A DNA stretch of 54,883 bases from Diplocarpon mali (lineage: Eukaryota; Ascomycota; Leotiomycetes; Helotiales; Drepanopezizaceae): the NCBI GenBank assembly GCA_024741835.1, contig JAENRP010000301.1, forward strand, positions 1 through 54,883, written 5' to 3'. The translations under genes and the position numbers were made by a program. Shown here in pieces: positions 1-10,348 of the stretch (its first letter is position 1; every line of letters starts with the position of its first letter). The notes below the pieces were generated by a model. The model was not told where the DNA came from. It searched no databases and saw only the letters and a program-made list of their open reading frames with translations.

Positions 1-106
1 TAATAATCAATTTATATAGTTTATAAATAATAATTATAAAGTGATCTTTAAAGTTAAAATTAAAGATAGACTTTATATTATCTTAAAAGTAATATTATAG
101 AAATTA

Positions 107-576
107 ACTCTTAAGCCAGACTTATAAGTAGATTCCTTTAAAGAAAGTGCACTCTTTACCCTAATATAATTAAGTAAGGATAAGGAGAATAAATAGACTT
201 TTAAGCTAGGATCGCAAGTGAAATTCGCAAAAATGACTCTTAAGCCAGGACTATAAGTAAAATATAATATATCCTTAAAGATAACTCCTAAGCTACGATT
301 ATAAGTGAATTTAATAGAAATAACTCTTAAGCTAGGACTGCGAGTAGATTCTATAGATTTGCTAATAATAACTCTTAAGCTGGGATTGTAAGTAAAATTC
401 GCAAAAACGACTCTTAAGCTAGGACCGCGAGTGAATTTCGCAGATTTATTAAAAACGACTCTTAAGCTAAAACCGCGAGTAGATTTTGCAATTTCTAAGA
501 AATCGACTCTTAAGCTAAGACCGCGAGTAGATCTTGCGGTTTTATTAAAAACAACTCCTAAACCAGGCTTGCAATT
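107..576 (+). repeat. Array of ten coding palindromes in Copia A1
   Basis: Ten 23-bp imperfect palindromes start at 107, 197, 236, 284, 323, 371, 410, 458, 506 and 554. After a first step of 90 the spacings are 39 or 48 bp (39, 48, 39, 48, 39, 48, 48, 48), all multiples of three, leaving spacers of 16 or 25 bp. The better preserved units read ACTCTTAAGCT, one base, then GACCGCGAGT-like right arms. On the coding strand each unit gives TLKLGPRV-like peptides, and the spacers give related N/D-F-A-x-x-x-K-T peptides, so repeat plus spacer behave as a minisatellite. The array lies directly upstream of the pre-integrase domain. The reverse strand also stays open (73-588), as expected of palindromic codons, but the plus strand is the one in phase with the integrase and reverse transcriptase. 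Confidence 0.85.
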
Positions 577-2355
577 GGAAAATAGCAAAACCTCGAACTA
601 CTATTACTAATCCTTTTTAGCCGCTAATAATAAAGTATCAATTAATAATAGGCTACTAAAGCTATTAAAAGCCAAAAGCCTATTAAGGTATTAGCTAATA
701 TATAGAAGATTCGCATATTTAAGGCTAAAGAAATTAAAGGGCCTATATAAGGTCTTAATTTTAAAACAGAAGATCTAAGTATTAAAGGATCGCTTAATAT
801 ACCGAATTTACAAGCTAATAAAACTTCGAAATCGGATGCAAACTAAGCTTAATCTATAGAAAGATTTAATACTAGCACTAATATTTATTAATACTACTAG
901 ACTATTTATAACCTTAATTAAAGGAAATAATTGGTTTTCTTAAATAGTAGATAACTCTACTTAATAAATATAGACTATTTGTATTAAGACCAAATTTAAG
1001 CTTATAAAAAAGCTAGAAACTTGGAAAGTGATAAAGGAATACTAGACCTAATTAAAGCTAATAGCTATTAGGTCTGATAATATATTAGAGATTAAGGCAA
1101 AGCCTAATAAATAAGTAAAATAAGGAGTTTATTATAAATCAATTATAATAAATAAAGGTTCCTATTAGAATAGTATCGCTAAGCGAAGCATTTAATAAGC
1201 AGAGACTGATTATTGCACTCTACTATAAGATGCTAACCTACTATTGGAATTCTAGGACCTCGCGGTTAAGGCAGATATATACTTGCGAAATAGAATAGGT
1301 AGTAGACTAGTAGTTAATAGCACTCGAATATCGCTATATAAGGTATATTTTAAATAGAAACTAAGCTTAAATTATATCTATATCTTTAAAAGCGTCTGCT
1401 ACTCTTATATTAGCCTAAAGTCCTGGCCTGCGGGTATAAAGAGCAAGAAGCTAATAGACTAAGGTAAAGAGTATATATTTATTAAGTATATTAAATAGAT
1501 AATAAAGCAATAGATAGTATATGCGCTAGATCTAAGGTAAGTAATTATATCCTTAATAGTTAAATTCGATAAATCTCGAAATAGGAGGGAGCTATCCTCA
1601 AAGCTCTATATACTTAGAGATTCGTAAGGTATACCACTCGATAGTAATACTATTAAGCCAAACTAATAATCCCTTTCTCTTAGCTTAAGTATATTAAGCG
1701 CACCTACTAATTAATAACCTACTAATCGCCTAAAGGCCGAATAGACCATTTCTATTGTTTGCGAACTGCCTAAAGTATAAAATAACTTTAATATCGTTAT
1801 CCCTTTAGTTAAAGCACCTATAGTAAAGGATATTCTCGAAATAGGTATAAGTAATAATAAGCCTCTACTACTAGAAAGCGGTTCCTTAGATAATAAGCCT
1901 ACGGAATCCACAGTTGAACCTACGCCTTTGAAAAGGAGTAAAGACCTAAAACTAAAAGATACCTTAGATAAATGTAAGTCTAAGCATATCTAAGCTATAA
2001 TAGCGTATAGGATCTATAAGCTCGAACTTTAATAAAGCTTTAATAAAGATAATGCGTTCCTAACCGCTAAAGGGATAATGAAAATCTCTCTTTTAAAAAC
2101 GTATAATAAAGCTATTAATAATCTAGAGAATAAAGCAATATAAAATGAGGCAATCTAAGAGGAGATAAGCTCTCTTATTATAAATGGCATATAAATAGAA
2201 GAACTGATCTTAAAGGATATAAACCTAATATTAATAAAGTAGGTCTTTATAATTAAAATATATGTAAATAGGACCTTAGAATGTTATAAGGTAAGGCTTA
2301 TAGCTAGAGGCTTCTCCTAATAGTATAAAGAAGACTACTTCAATACGTTTGCGCT
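577..2355 (+). pseudogene. Copia A1 pol, part 1: pre-integrase, integrase, linker, start of reverse transcriptase
   Basis: Degenerate middle of a Ty1/copia polyprotein. The pre-integrase zone (about 600-860) has the spacing of a W-H-x-R-x-G-H domain, but those residues are eroded. The integrase core follows at about 900-1450: L-I-K-G-N-N-W-F, then I-R-S-D-N, then an R-S-I-Q-Q-A-E segment and A-D-I-Y-L-R-N-R. The tail reads C-Y-S-Y-I-S-L-K-S-W-P-A-G. A Ser/Pro-rich linker spans about 1650-1950. The reverse transcriptase start at about 2230-2355 shows E-C-Y-K-V-R-L-I-A-R-G-F-S and D-Y-F-N-T-F-A, where Gypsy I cuts it. Known family role: the integrase joins element cDNA to host DNA. Many in-frame TAA/TAG codons replace expected Gln, so it is dead. 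An open frame on the opposite strand at 1711-1911 is only the antisense of the linker. Confidence 0.8.
2351..2355. other. Target-site duplication of Gypsy I, left copy (GCGCT)
   Basis: GCGCT here and at 25687-25691 flank the Gypsy I insertion exactly. Removing one copy restores the Copia A1 frame (F-A-L-I-V). Confidence 0.9.
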
Positions 2356-2662
2356 TATAACGGCTGCACCTCCACTTAGTGCAATTACCTAGGAGTACGG
2401 CGTTTTAAGGTTTTACAATCTCGATTCGATGCAGGGTTATTTCGAATCGACCCTAAAGGTGCAAAAGGATATTCTTATATAATATTACGTAAACGGGCAA
2501 AGAGCCTTAAGCTATTAATATATATAAAGGAGAAGGGCTCTCCTATAGGAAGGGCTCTTTAACTTCTTTGTTTCCTTTGTATTAGACCTATAGAATACGC
2601 CTTTTGTACTACTTCTTGCTCCTATACTTAATATCGCACTTCGGCGGTTCTATATCGTTATA
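2356..2662 (+). repeat. Gypsy I 5' LTR (307 bp)
   Basis: 307 bp from TATAAC to GTTATA, aligning end to end with 25310-25616, also 307 bp. Differences are mostly C/T and G/A. It contains the GGGCTCTCCTATAG segment and the terminal block CTCCTATACT...CGGCGGTTC. Confidence 0.88.
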
Positions 2663-4300
2663 TTAAATGAAGAAGTTCTTCTCTACCAAGGACGGCTTTT
2701 AATAATATCCTACCCCTTTTGAAAATCGATTTGCAGTTATTTCGACTTTTAATAGAGTTAGGATCTTAAAGATCTTTTAAATAAACTAGGAGCTTAAGTA
2801 TAGCTTATTAACTAGTATAATTAAGGAACGCTTTCATTAGCCGGATTTTCTTAACTACTCCTTTTATAGAAGTGCTATAGGCAGAAGTTAGGAGAGCACT
2901 ATACTACTAGAACCCTTTTTCTATAAAACCTCTTATTAACCGAATTCCTACCGAAACTAAAACTGGTAAAATAAATTCCCTACCAGCCAGAAGCTAGCAA
3001 ATATAAAATATACCCGATTCGTTCGAGGAACTAGCTTCTATAAGGAGTACCCTTACCCTAGCCCCTAGGGCCGGACCTTCCTCCGCTGCTAAGGGTAAGA
3101 GACTATAACGCTATAGCTAAGCCAATTAAGATAAATAAGACTTTTTAAACCTAAATGTATTATAAAAAATAGTCTTAGGTTTAAAGGAATCCTTATAATA
3201 CTAAGATTAATCTAATTGATAATTATAAAGCGAGATTAGTAGGATTGCCTAGGCTATCTTTAGCTTAAAGACCTTAGCTTATTAAAGCTAAGAGACAGCT
3301 TAGCGCGTATATTAGACTACTAAGCGAGAATCCACCTACCTTTGCTAAAGCGAGACTTAGCCTCCTTTAGAAATCGATATAGATATAAAATGGCTAAAAA
3401 TTCAGCTAATTGAAAAGATCACCCCCTTTAACAATAGGACCTCCCTAATGTATAAGTAGTAGTTAGCTTTAATCTAAGACCGATTACAAGTTAATACTAA
3501 CCTATATCCGAATAAGCAAGCTCGCTAAGCCCTTATTTAAGGATCTATTATAAGATAAGCCTAAATGTACTTCAAACCCTAGTACCTTTTGAAGACTAAC
3601 CCCTTTCGAAACTGTTAAGAAATAGTAGAATTGCTAAGTAGTTACTTTTTGACTAGCTAAGAGGTAGACCTATTTCGATCCACTTTTCATTACCTTTATA
3701 TAAGAGAAGCCGGTCATTCTAAAGAAACTTTCCCTTAGTTTCGGGCCTAATTCTAATTTACTATAATCTAAGGAGAGGTCTTAAGATTTAAGTAGTTCTT
3801 CTTTATATAGAATAAGATTACCTCCTAGCTTAAAGCTGCTTGCGCTTTAGCTAAGGCCTCTTAAGGGAAGGACTATACTATTATAGTTAACCAATTGAAT
3901 ACCTTTAATGCCAAATGCTAAAGTAACCAACTTCTTAATCCTTCGACTAGAAGCAAGGCGACCTTAGTATTATACTAAAAGACATCTGGTTCGCTCTTTA
4001 ATAAGACCGCTCGCAGTCTAAGCGCTAGAAGTACCACCTAAGCTTCTAGGACACTAGCCTTAAAGCCTACTACCCCTTTTCGCTAAAATACGCTAGCTAA
4101 GGCTAATTCTCTTGCTTTGCCCCTTAAGCAAGCTACCTATTGGACCTATAGCAAAACTAGTTACTATAAGACTGAGTATCCTTTTATAAGTAAGATTAAT
4201 GCTTTAGAAGATACAAAGGAAGCTAATCCGACTTTAGACTTAATTAAGAATAGGGTTGAAATAGAAGAAGATTAGGAAAATAAAAAGGCCTAGGAAAAGA
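2663..4300 (+). pseudogene. Gypsy I gag region, heavily degraded
   Basis: Leader and gag-like stretch between the 5' LTR and the protease/pol part. The first 370 bases or so look non-coding. From about 3040 a frame broken by RIP stops can be followed, rich in Lys, Gln, Leu and Ser, ending in an acidic E-E-D-x-E-N-K-K segment near 4270. I do not see a convincing CCHC zinc knuckle. Assignment as gag (the capsid protein that packages element RNA) rests on its position between LTR and reverse transcriptase and on its composition, not on a motif. Confidence 0.5.
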
Positions 4301-6320
4301 CTCCTACTTAGGCCTACGAAAGTGCGACTTATTAAAGCTAGATCTTAACTCTTTAATAAGAGGGAAGCAATTCCTAACCTCTTATACTATTAGTATAAAT
4401 AGACTTAGAGTATTATTATTAGCTTTAGCAGATACTAGAGCCTTTAATTACCTATTTTTAAATCGCCTCCTTTTTATATATCTTTCGAAAGTAACTAGCT
4501 CTTAAATTCTTCCTCTTCTAGCCCCTATTCCTATCTATAGATTTTAGAATACTATTTGCGCGCAAGCTATATACTATATACGCTTTTACTTAACAATTAA
4601 TAAAAGGCGTATTTACAACTGCCCTTAGGTTATTCTTAACTTAAGCCAGCGTAATACTATTATTAGAGTCAAATAGATGCGCCGATTCCGACTTAAACTT
4701 AATCTAAGGGAAAACCGATTTATATAGCCTTTATATTACCTCCTATCTCCCTAATTTATAAAGGAAATTCTTATCTATCTTCCCCCTTTTAAAGGACTTC
4801 GGATCCGATCCGATTATTAAGCTAACGTTAATTGCAAAGAATAGGAAATAGCTATAAACGAAGCTTAATAGATTAATAGAAGATAGTCTTGCGTTAATTT
4901 AATAGTTTTAGCTAAGCGCGAGATCCCTATTATTATCACTAGGCCAGCGCCCTTGCCTATGATTAAGCTAGATCTAAGAAAACAGTTTAATATAAATCGA
5001 CTATAATCTAACCTTATTTGCAAATGCCTTAAAGCTGCAATTCCTATTTGCGAAATTAGTACTAATACCTTTTATTATAATATAAAGTGTAAGGAGATTA
5101 AGTTCTTTTAAACTAGTATTTATAAAGTAGATAGGATTTTAAAGGAAAGATATAAGCTTAAGAATCCTAATATTAAAAAGCTAATTAACAATCGACTCTT
5201 AAAATAGTACTAATCTCTAAGATAAGCCTTCTTTAAAAGGGACGCAGATACCCTTTCTCCCTATTAGTACTATAATTATAAGATATAGCTAGAAGGGCCT
5301 TTGCCTAACGCCTATTCGCCCCTCTACTATCAATTTACTAAGGAGCTTAAGGTTATAAAGGAGTACTTACTTGAGAATTTAGACAAAGGCTTTATTAAGA
5401 TAAGTACTAGCCCCTTTGCTTTGCTAGTGCTATTTATAAAAAAGGCCGACGGTAGCCTCCGATTTTACATAGACTATCAGAAGCTAAACGCACTAACTCG
5501 GAAAGACGCTTACCCGATTCTAAGGATAAACGAGCTTTTAAGGTAAGTATTTAAAGCTAAGATTTTCATAAAACTAGATATTTGAGCCGCTTTCAATCGA
5601 ATACAAATAGACCTTAAATCTAAGGAATATACTACCTTTTAAATAAGGTATAGATCCTACAAATGCAAGGTTCTCCCTTTCGGCTTCTATAATAGACCTA
5701 GTACTTACTAGTAGTATATAAATGATATTCTTTTAAATTACTTAGATGATTTTTATATAATATATTTAAATAATATTTTAATTTACTTTAAGAATGTTAA
5801 AAAGTACTAAGGATATATTAAAAAGGTACTAAAACGACTCTTAAAGGCAGGCCTTTAAGTAGATATTAAGAAGTGCGAGTTCTATATTACTTGAACTTAA
5901 TATCTTAGATACGTTCTAATAATAATTAGGATCGAACTGGACTTTAAAAAGGTCGAACTACTGCGCAATTAGAAGTACCTAAAAACTATTACTAGAGTAA
6001 AGTCCTACCTAGGATTTTATAGGTTCTATTAATAATTTATTTGCAACTTTAGGCTAATCGCTAAACCCCTTTCTATTTTAACCTAATTGATAGTGCCTTG
6101 GAATTAGACAGAAGAGTGCCGAATCGCTTTTAAAGAGCTTTGCAAGCAATTGCTTTCGATTTAACAGATTTACTACTTTAACCCTAACTTACCTACGAAG
6201 TTAGAAACTAATACTTCTAATAGCATTATTACTAAAGTACTTTCTTAGCAATACTCTAATAAGCAATAGTACCCTATCAGCTTCTATTCGCATATACTTT
6301 TAAGTTATAAACCTAATTAA
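4300..6320 (+). pseudogene. Gypsy I pol, part 1: protease region and reverse transcriptase
   Basis: Family role: RNA-directed DNA polymerase making element cDNA. The stretch up to about 5200 sits where a retropepsin is expected, but the catalytic D-(S/T)-G is not readable. At 5250-5546 the N-terminal reverse transcriptase signature is clear: A-Y-S-P-L-Y, L-L-E-N-L-D-K-G-F-I, S-P-F-A-L-L-V-L-F-I-K-K-A-D-G-S-L-R-F and I-D-Y-Q-K-L-N. Then come T-F-Q-I-R-Y, L-P-F-G-F-Y and the catalytic site at 5761-5772, which reads Y-L-N-N instead of Y-L-D-D: both catalytic Asp codons are G-to-A mutated. L-L-K-A-G-L-Q-V-D-I-K-K-C-E-F follows at 5830-5881. The frame shifts between 5546 and 5761. It stops at 6320, where Gypsy III inserted just before the RNase H motif N-Y-E-I-Y-x-K-E-L. 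Confidence 0.88.
6317..6320. other. Target-site duplication of Gypsy III copy 1, left copy (TTAA)
   Basis: TTAA here and at 22031-22034. Joining 6320 to 22035 restores the RNase H frame of Gypsy I (P-N-[stop]-E-I-Y-N-K-E-L). Four bases fit; a five-base duplication does not. Confidence 0.75.
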
Positions 6321-6566
6321 TGTGGAGACCTGAGATGGATAGGTCTCGTGACATATATCATATAATCGACGCAAGACGGTGGGAGGATAAAAGGGCCATC
6401 TTCTATATATAGAGATAGCGCGTGTTGCTATAGTACTGAATATACCCTATACTTAGGACTTATTCCTAACATCTTATCTAAGAGAGCCCGCTTATAGTGC
6501 TTCCTCCTCTTTGTTTTTAGGTCTTCCCTTAGGCCTATTCTTATATTATCTCCTTTTAGTTTTATA
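6321..6566 (+). repeat. Gypsy III copy 1, 5' LTR (246 bp)
   Basis: Begins TGTGGAGACC and ends TTTATA (probably TTTACA before RIP). The 3' LTR at 21785-22030 has identical length and differs at about two dozen sites, all transitions. It contains the near-palindrome around ACATATATCATAT. Confidence 0.9.
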
Positions 6567-6852
6567 TTAATAACCTACGCAGGGACCGATTTCTTAAGAT
6601 TTCCGTCCCTATACAACCTTATTGATCTCTTAGTTTGTAGATAAAAGACCGGCCTTTAAAATACATCTTTAAAACACTTATAGCATCTTAATCAACTTTA
6701 AAAACCTTATCCTCAATCGCCTAGTTACTTAGAACTATCGATTTTCATTTAGCAACTATTAACAACCTTAGATTTTCCCTTTTCGGCTCTACTCTAAAAA
6801 CCCCTATTTTCTTCCTCAACTCTGAGATTTTCGGAATTTTCGGCTTACTAGT
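6567..6852 (+). other. Gypsy III copy 1 leader (no gene seen)
   Basis: About 290 bp between the LTR and the first plausible gag start. It holds no clear ORF, and I cannot name the tRNA of the primer-binding site. The stretch TTAATAACCTACGCAGGGAC directly after the LTR is where the primer would anneal. Confidence 0.4.
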
Positions 6853-7238
6853 ATGAAAAGTTTAGCGAACCCTATAATAGCAATCTCAAACAGCGGTAGT
6901 TTCGAGTACTCAAGTAATACTAAGCGTAAACTCCAATCGGAAGTGTCTCCTTAGAATCTTTAGAAATCCGAATCTGATAATTCAGCCGCCTCGGCTTAAT
7001 AGAACTTTAAAAACTACCCTAGAATCGTCTCTAGAGACCCCTTTATTCTAAGGACCAATAGGAATTAGCCTAAAGGCTAAGAAGAATCTTAGATATAAAC
7101 CTTATCTTAGAAATTTGTCTTAAATTAAGTAAACCTTATCTTATTACAATTAGTCGTAACGCTCCTATTAGCTATTTGGCACCTACTTAGAATCTCTTAG
7201 CAAACTCGGATTAAACTTTTAGCAGAATCCGGAATTCC

Positions 7239-7261
7239 ACTCCTAAGCCCAACCTATAAGT
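7239..7261. repeat. Coding palindrome in Gypsy III gag
   Basis: Arms ACTCCTAAGCC and AACCTATAAGT around one C. Read as T-P-K-P-N-L, it is in the frame that is locally best (7143-7290) but not that of the flanking gag, which is evidence for a local frameshift. Confidence 0.8.
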
Positions 7262-8247
7262 AAGAGGATAAAAAGACATCCTTAAACAACTTAAGGCCAT
7301 TACCTACTTTTTCAATATTAATATTAGAAAACACTAAAAATAATATCAATTTTAAACTTTTCGCCAACCCTTTATCCGAATCTTTTCAAACTCGTCCTAG
7401 TCACTCTAAGATTGACTCGGATTCTGAATGTTCTTTAAGCCCTTTTGAATTTCGAAGTACTCCTCCTAGCAACTAATTACATAATATCAAGGCTTCCCCT
7501 TTGCCCCCTATAGATTCTATCAACCTAGATAGTCAGTATAAAACGATAATGGCCGCATTTAAGGCTATTACTAGCCACTTTCCCTTCCTTAGTTCCCTTA
7601 GTGCTCCTTACTTTATAGGAGCTAATATCACTAATTTCCTTAAGCAATATAAGGAAACTTATTACAATTTTGGTATTCTATAAGCGGATATGATTTCTCG
7701 GCTCCCTTGCTACTATGACCATATAAGTAAAGATATTATCAAGTCCCTCTTTAAATGGAAAACTTATAGTTTATAGGAACTCCTTATTAAGGCCCTCAAA
7801 TCTGAATTTTGCGAATTTGATAGATAGCAGATTTGCGATACCCTAGCTTTCTTAAAGGAATTTGTTCTAGTCACTTATACTCCTAAGGAACTCAAGAACT
7901 ACTATCAGACTTTTACTCGTATGTCAAATACCTTAATTAGCTAGAAAATACTTAGCGAAGTTGAAAGAGGCCGCCTTTTCTTACTTAGATTACCTATTGG
8001 ACTTTAAAATAAGATCATTAAGCATTTTAAGATTGATAAGCAAGACCCTATAACCTTTGCCTTATTTAAGGAATTCGCGGCCTTTACTTTAAAATCAGAT
8101 CTTAGTAAGAGAACTATTAATGCTATAGAATAAGAAAAAGCCCCTACTCTCTCTTATACTAAAGACCTTAAGAGCCTGGTTTAAGAATACTTAAAGGCTC
8201 TGGAAGTTATAGAGGAAGTAAAGAAGAACCTAGTAGTCATACCTTTC

Positions 8248-8270
8248 ACTCGCGAGCCCAACCTAGGAGT
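8248..8270. repeat. Coding palindrome in Gypsy III gag
   Basis: Arms ACTCGCGAGCC and AACCTAGGAGT. In gag phase as T-R-E-P-N-L-G-V, between the capsid part and the Cys-rich segment. Confidence 0.85.
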
Positions 8271-10163
8271 AAAATCCAACCTTAGAATTAAGGAACTTAA
8301 GACCTAATTTGTAAAACTCTGAATCTAGAGCTTAAAAACTAGAATTAATAATCTCTTATAAGAAAAACAGCATATTCCCTAATTTAGTAATAAGCAAAAC
8401 TCGGCCACTATAAGCCAATATAGTGGTTCCTATTACCAGACTCCTGCTTTTCGTCATTCGGAATAACCTACTAATATAAGAACTTAACAATTGACTAAAG
8501 AAGGAGAAATTAATCCTAACTAGCACTCTGCTAATATTAATGCTATAAGGTACTAAGGGAATGGCAATAGAAGACGACTAACCTGTAACTTTTGCAATAA
8601 TAAAGAACCTAACTGCGCTTTATATAAGTATTGCAACGATTGCCCTCTTTTCCTTTGTTTTATTAATACTAGGGTTATACATATTAATAAGTATAGGATA
8701 CTTTGTATTAAGGATCCTAGGCCAAAAGCTATCCCTATTAAAAAGCACTAGAATCGCTTATAGTTATAGACTATTTAAATAATAATATATAGTATGAAAT
8801 AAGACGAGAATTTGGTCGAACGATAGCGTATTATAGATATAAACGCTAAAATTCCAACTTATATATACACAGGTCCAACTAGCAATCTACCTAAGGGAGT
8901 TCTCAAGGACCTAGCTTTTAATCAAATAGCTATAGAAGTTAAAGGCATCTCTATCTTAAGATAGGTTAATAATAATATTTCAGCCGATATTAAGGCTACT
9001 TCTATATCTAGGAACCCTCGGAATTCTCAGCGTCCTTCTAGATCTTCCACTCTACTAATACTAATAAAACCAGCTAAAGTCCAGAAATCAGCGTATGCAA
9101 CTTAGGAATCTCAATATAGAGTCCAAACGCTAAAAGACACCTAATAGTCTAAAACTGCAGTAGATAAGGATAAAGCTAATATAGCAGACGAATTAATCAG
9201 AGATATAATAGATAAAGATAGCTTTAAACTTAAAAATTAAGAAGTTAAAGTTATTGCGCGGACCCTTAACCTTAAGCGAAAGAGATAGATATTAAAATAG
9301 GAGAAATTCGTTAATAAATACGCTAGTTCAACTGCAATAGAGAAAGCTGTAAAGAATGTTATAGTCTAGCAAATTAACCTTACGTTTAAAGACCTATTTG
9401 GTTTGATTAGACGCTTTGATAAAGTGCTAGGAAAGCATATCCTAATTGCCTTTAAAGATTTGAATAATAATGAGGAAATGGAAATTATAATGCGAAAGAA
9501 CTCTGAGAAGCACTTAGCCTTAATCAAATGTCTCTAGATTGCAAAAGATAAAGGAACCTAAAGGTACTATAATATCATAGTGATAGCTTTAATATCTTAG
9601 AATATTAATTGAAATTGTTTAGCAGTTGCGATAAAAAGCCCTATTGTTATTTGTTCTATAGAAGAATTAGTTAAAGCAAAGGCTTTAATCAATTATAGTT
9701 TAGAAGTTAATGCAATAACTAGAAAAGTGGCAGAAATAGCTTAATTAATAATCGTTAGCAATCGACTCCTTATTTATTCAACTGTCTTTAAATCAAAATA
9801 CAATTTTAATAGATAGGTGAAAAACGTAAAGGTTAGAGTTAAAGGAATTATTAATTATACTAACTTTCTAATAATAGAGAATTCCTTAAACGATATTCTT
9901 TTAAGAATGCCCTTCATTTTAAAATCTCAGCTAACATTTAACTATCCTAGAGATAGGCTTATAAAAGCTAGCCTTTAGAATATAGATCGATCCTTAGAAG
10001 GATAAATAGTTATTGCAAGAGATATAGCCGAATTCCAAAACGAGGTTTTGGGAAACGATTAGCTAGTATAAGGGCTAGGCTTAATACTAGTGAAGGAAGG
10101 CACCTAGCGAGGAGTTATAGTAAAAGAAAGGTGAGTTTGCCGATTTTGAATAATAGCGATTTA

Positions 10164-10186
10164 ACTTGCAGTCTTAGACTAGGAGT
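10164..10186. repeat. Coding palindrome at the N-terminus of Gypsy III pol
   Basis: Arms ACTTGCAGTCT and AGACTAGGAGT; in pol phase as T-C-S-L-R-L-G-V. It lies just after the gag frame ends. Confidence 0.85.
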
Positions 10187-10325
10187 CAAATCTGGAATTT
10201 TAAAAAATGGTATAATCGGCGTTTTATCAGCTTAACAATTAAGAAAAAAGAAAAATAAGGTAGAAAAGAGAGTTCGTTTTATAAATTTCAACAATTCACT
10301 AATTATTTTAAAAAACCTAAAAACC

Positions 10326-10348
10326 ACTCATAGGCTGGACCCGCGAGT
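10326..10348. repeat. Coding palindrome between protease and reverse transcriptase of Gypsy III
   Basis: Arms ACTCATAGGCT and GACCCGCGAGT; in pol phase as T-H-R-L-D-P-R-V, 162 bp after the previous unit. Confidence 0.85.

Larger units (their letters stand above)
1..2355 (+). mobile_element. Copia A1, 5' visible part (RIP-degraded Ty1/copia element)
   Basis: Left part of a plus-strand Ty1/copia retrotransposon; its gag and 5' LTR lie outside the window. The reading frame that begins before position 107 stays in one phase through the palindrome array, the integrase and the start of the reverse transcriptase up to 2355. It then resumes in the same phase at 25687 once one copy of the GCGCT target duplication is removed. 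Gypsy I inserted at this point. The frame is broken only by RIP-type TAA/TAG codons, so the element was once an intact single polyprotein. An inverted second copy (A2) at 29266-32783 confirms the family. Confidence 0.85.
6853..10134 (+). pseudogene. Gypsy III copy 1 gag-protease polyprotein
   Basis: ATG at 6853 opens a frame that is the same as that of the readable capsid region from about 7380 onward. Between about 7140 and 7290 the better reading is in another frame, so small indels are present. The capsid part (7500-8200) is rich in aromatic and Leu residues. A Cys-rich segment at 8584-8660 (C-x2-C ... Y-C-x2-C) resembles a nucleocapsid zinc knuckle. The retropepsin follows near 9650-9960: A-L-I-N-Y-S-L-E-V-N at 9685 stands where L-I-D-S-G-x-E-V-N is expected, so the catalytic Asp is lost, and N-D-I-L-L-R-M-P marks its second half. 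Palindromes lie at 7239 and 8248. A TGA at 10132 may itself be a mutated CGA. Confidence 0.75.

Noticed and set aside
107..576. CRISPR array
   Set aside because: Palindromic repeats with regular spacers, but the spacers are similar to each other, all periods are multiples of three, the unit is translated in phase with copia pol, and the DNA is eukaryotic retrotransposon sequence.
73..588. 171-codon minus-strand open frame
   Set aside because: It is the antisense of the palindrome array. The palindromic codons keep both strands open, but the plus strand is in phase with the integrase and reverse transcriptase.
1397..1430. Palindrome-like CCTAAAGTCC...TGCGGGT in Copia A1
   Set aside because: It encodes the conserved copia motif (Y-I-S-L-K-S-W-P-A-G) and lies within the integrase tail rather than between domains.
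1711..1911. 66-codon minus-strand ORF
   Set aside because: Antisense of the Copia A1 integrase-reverse transcriptase linker; the same shadow appears in A2 at 31477-31776.
5834..5857. Palindrome-like ACTCTTAAAGGC...TTTAAGT in Gypsy I
   Set aside because: It encodes the conserved reverse transcriptase segment L-L-K-A-G-L-Q-V-D-I and lacks the GGCC core arrangement; resemblance by chance.
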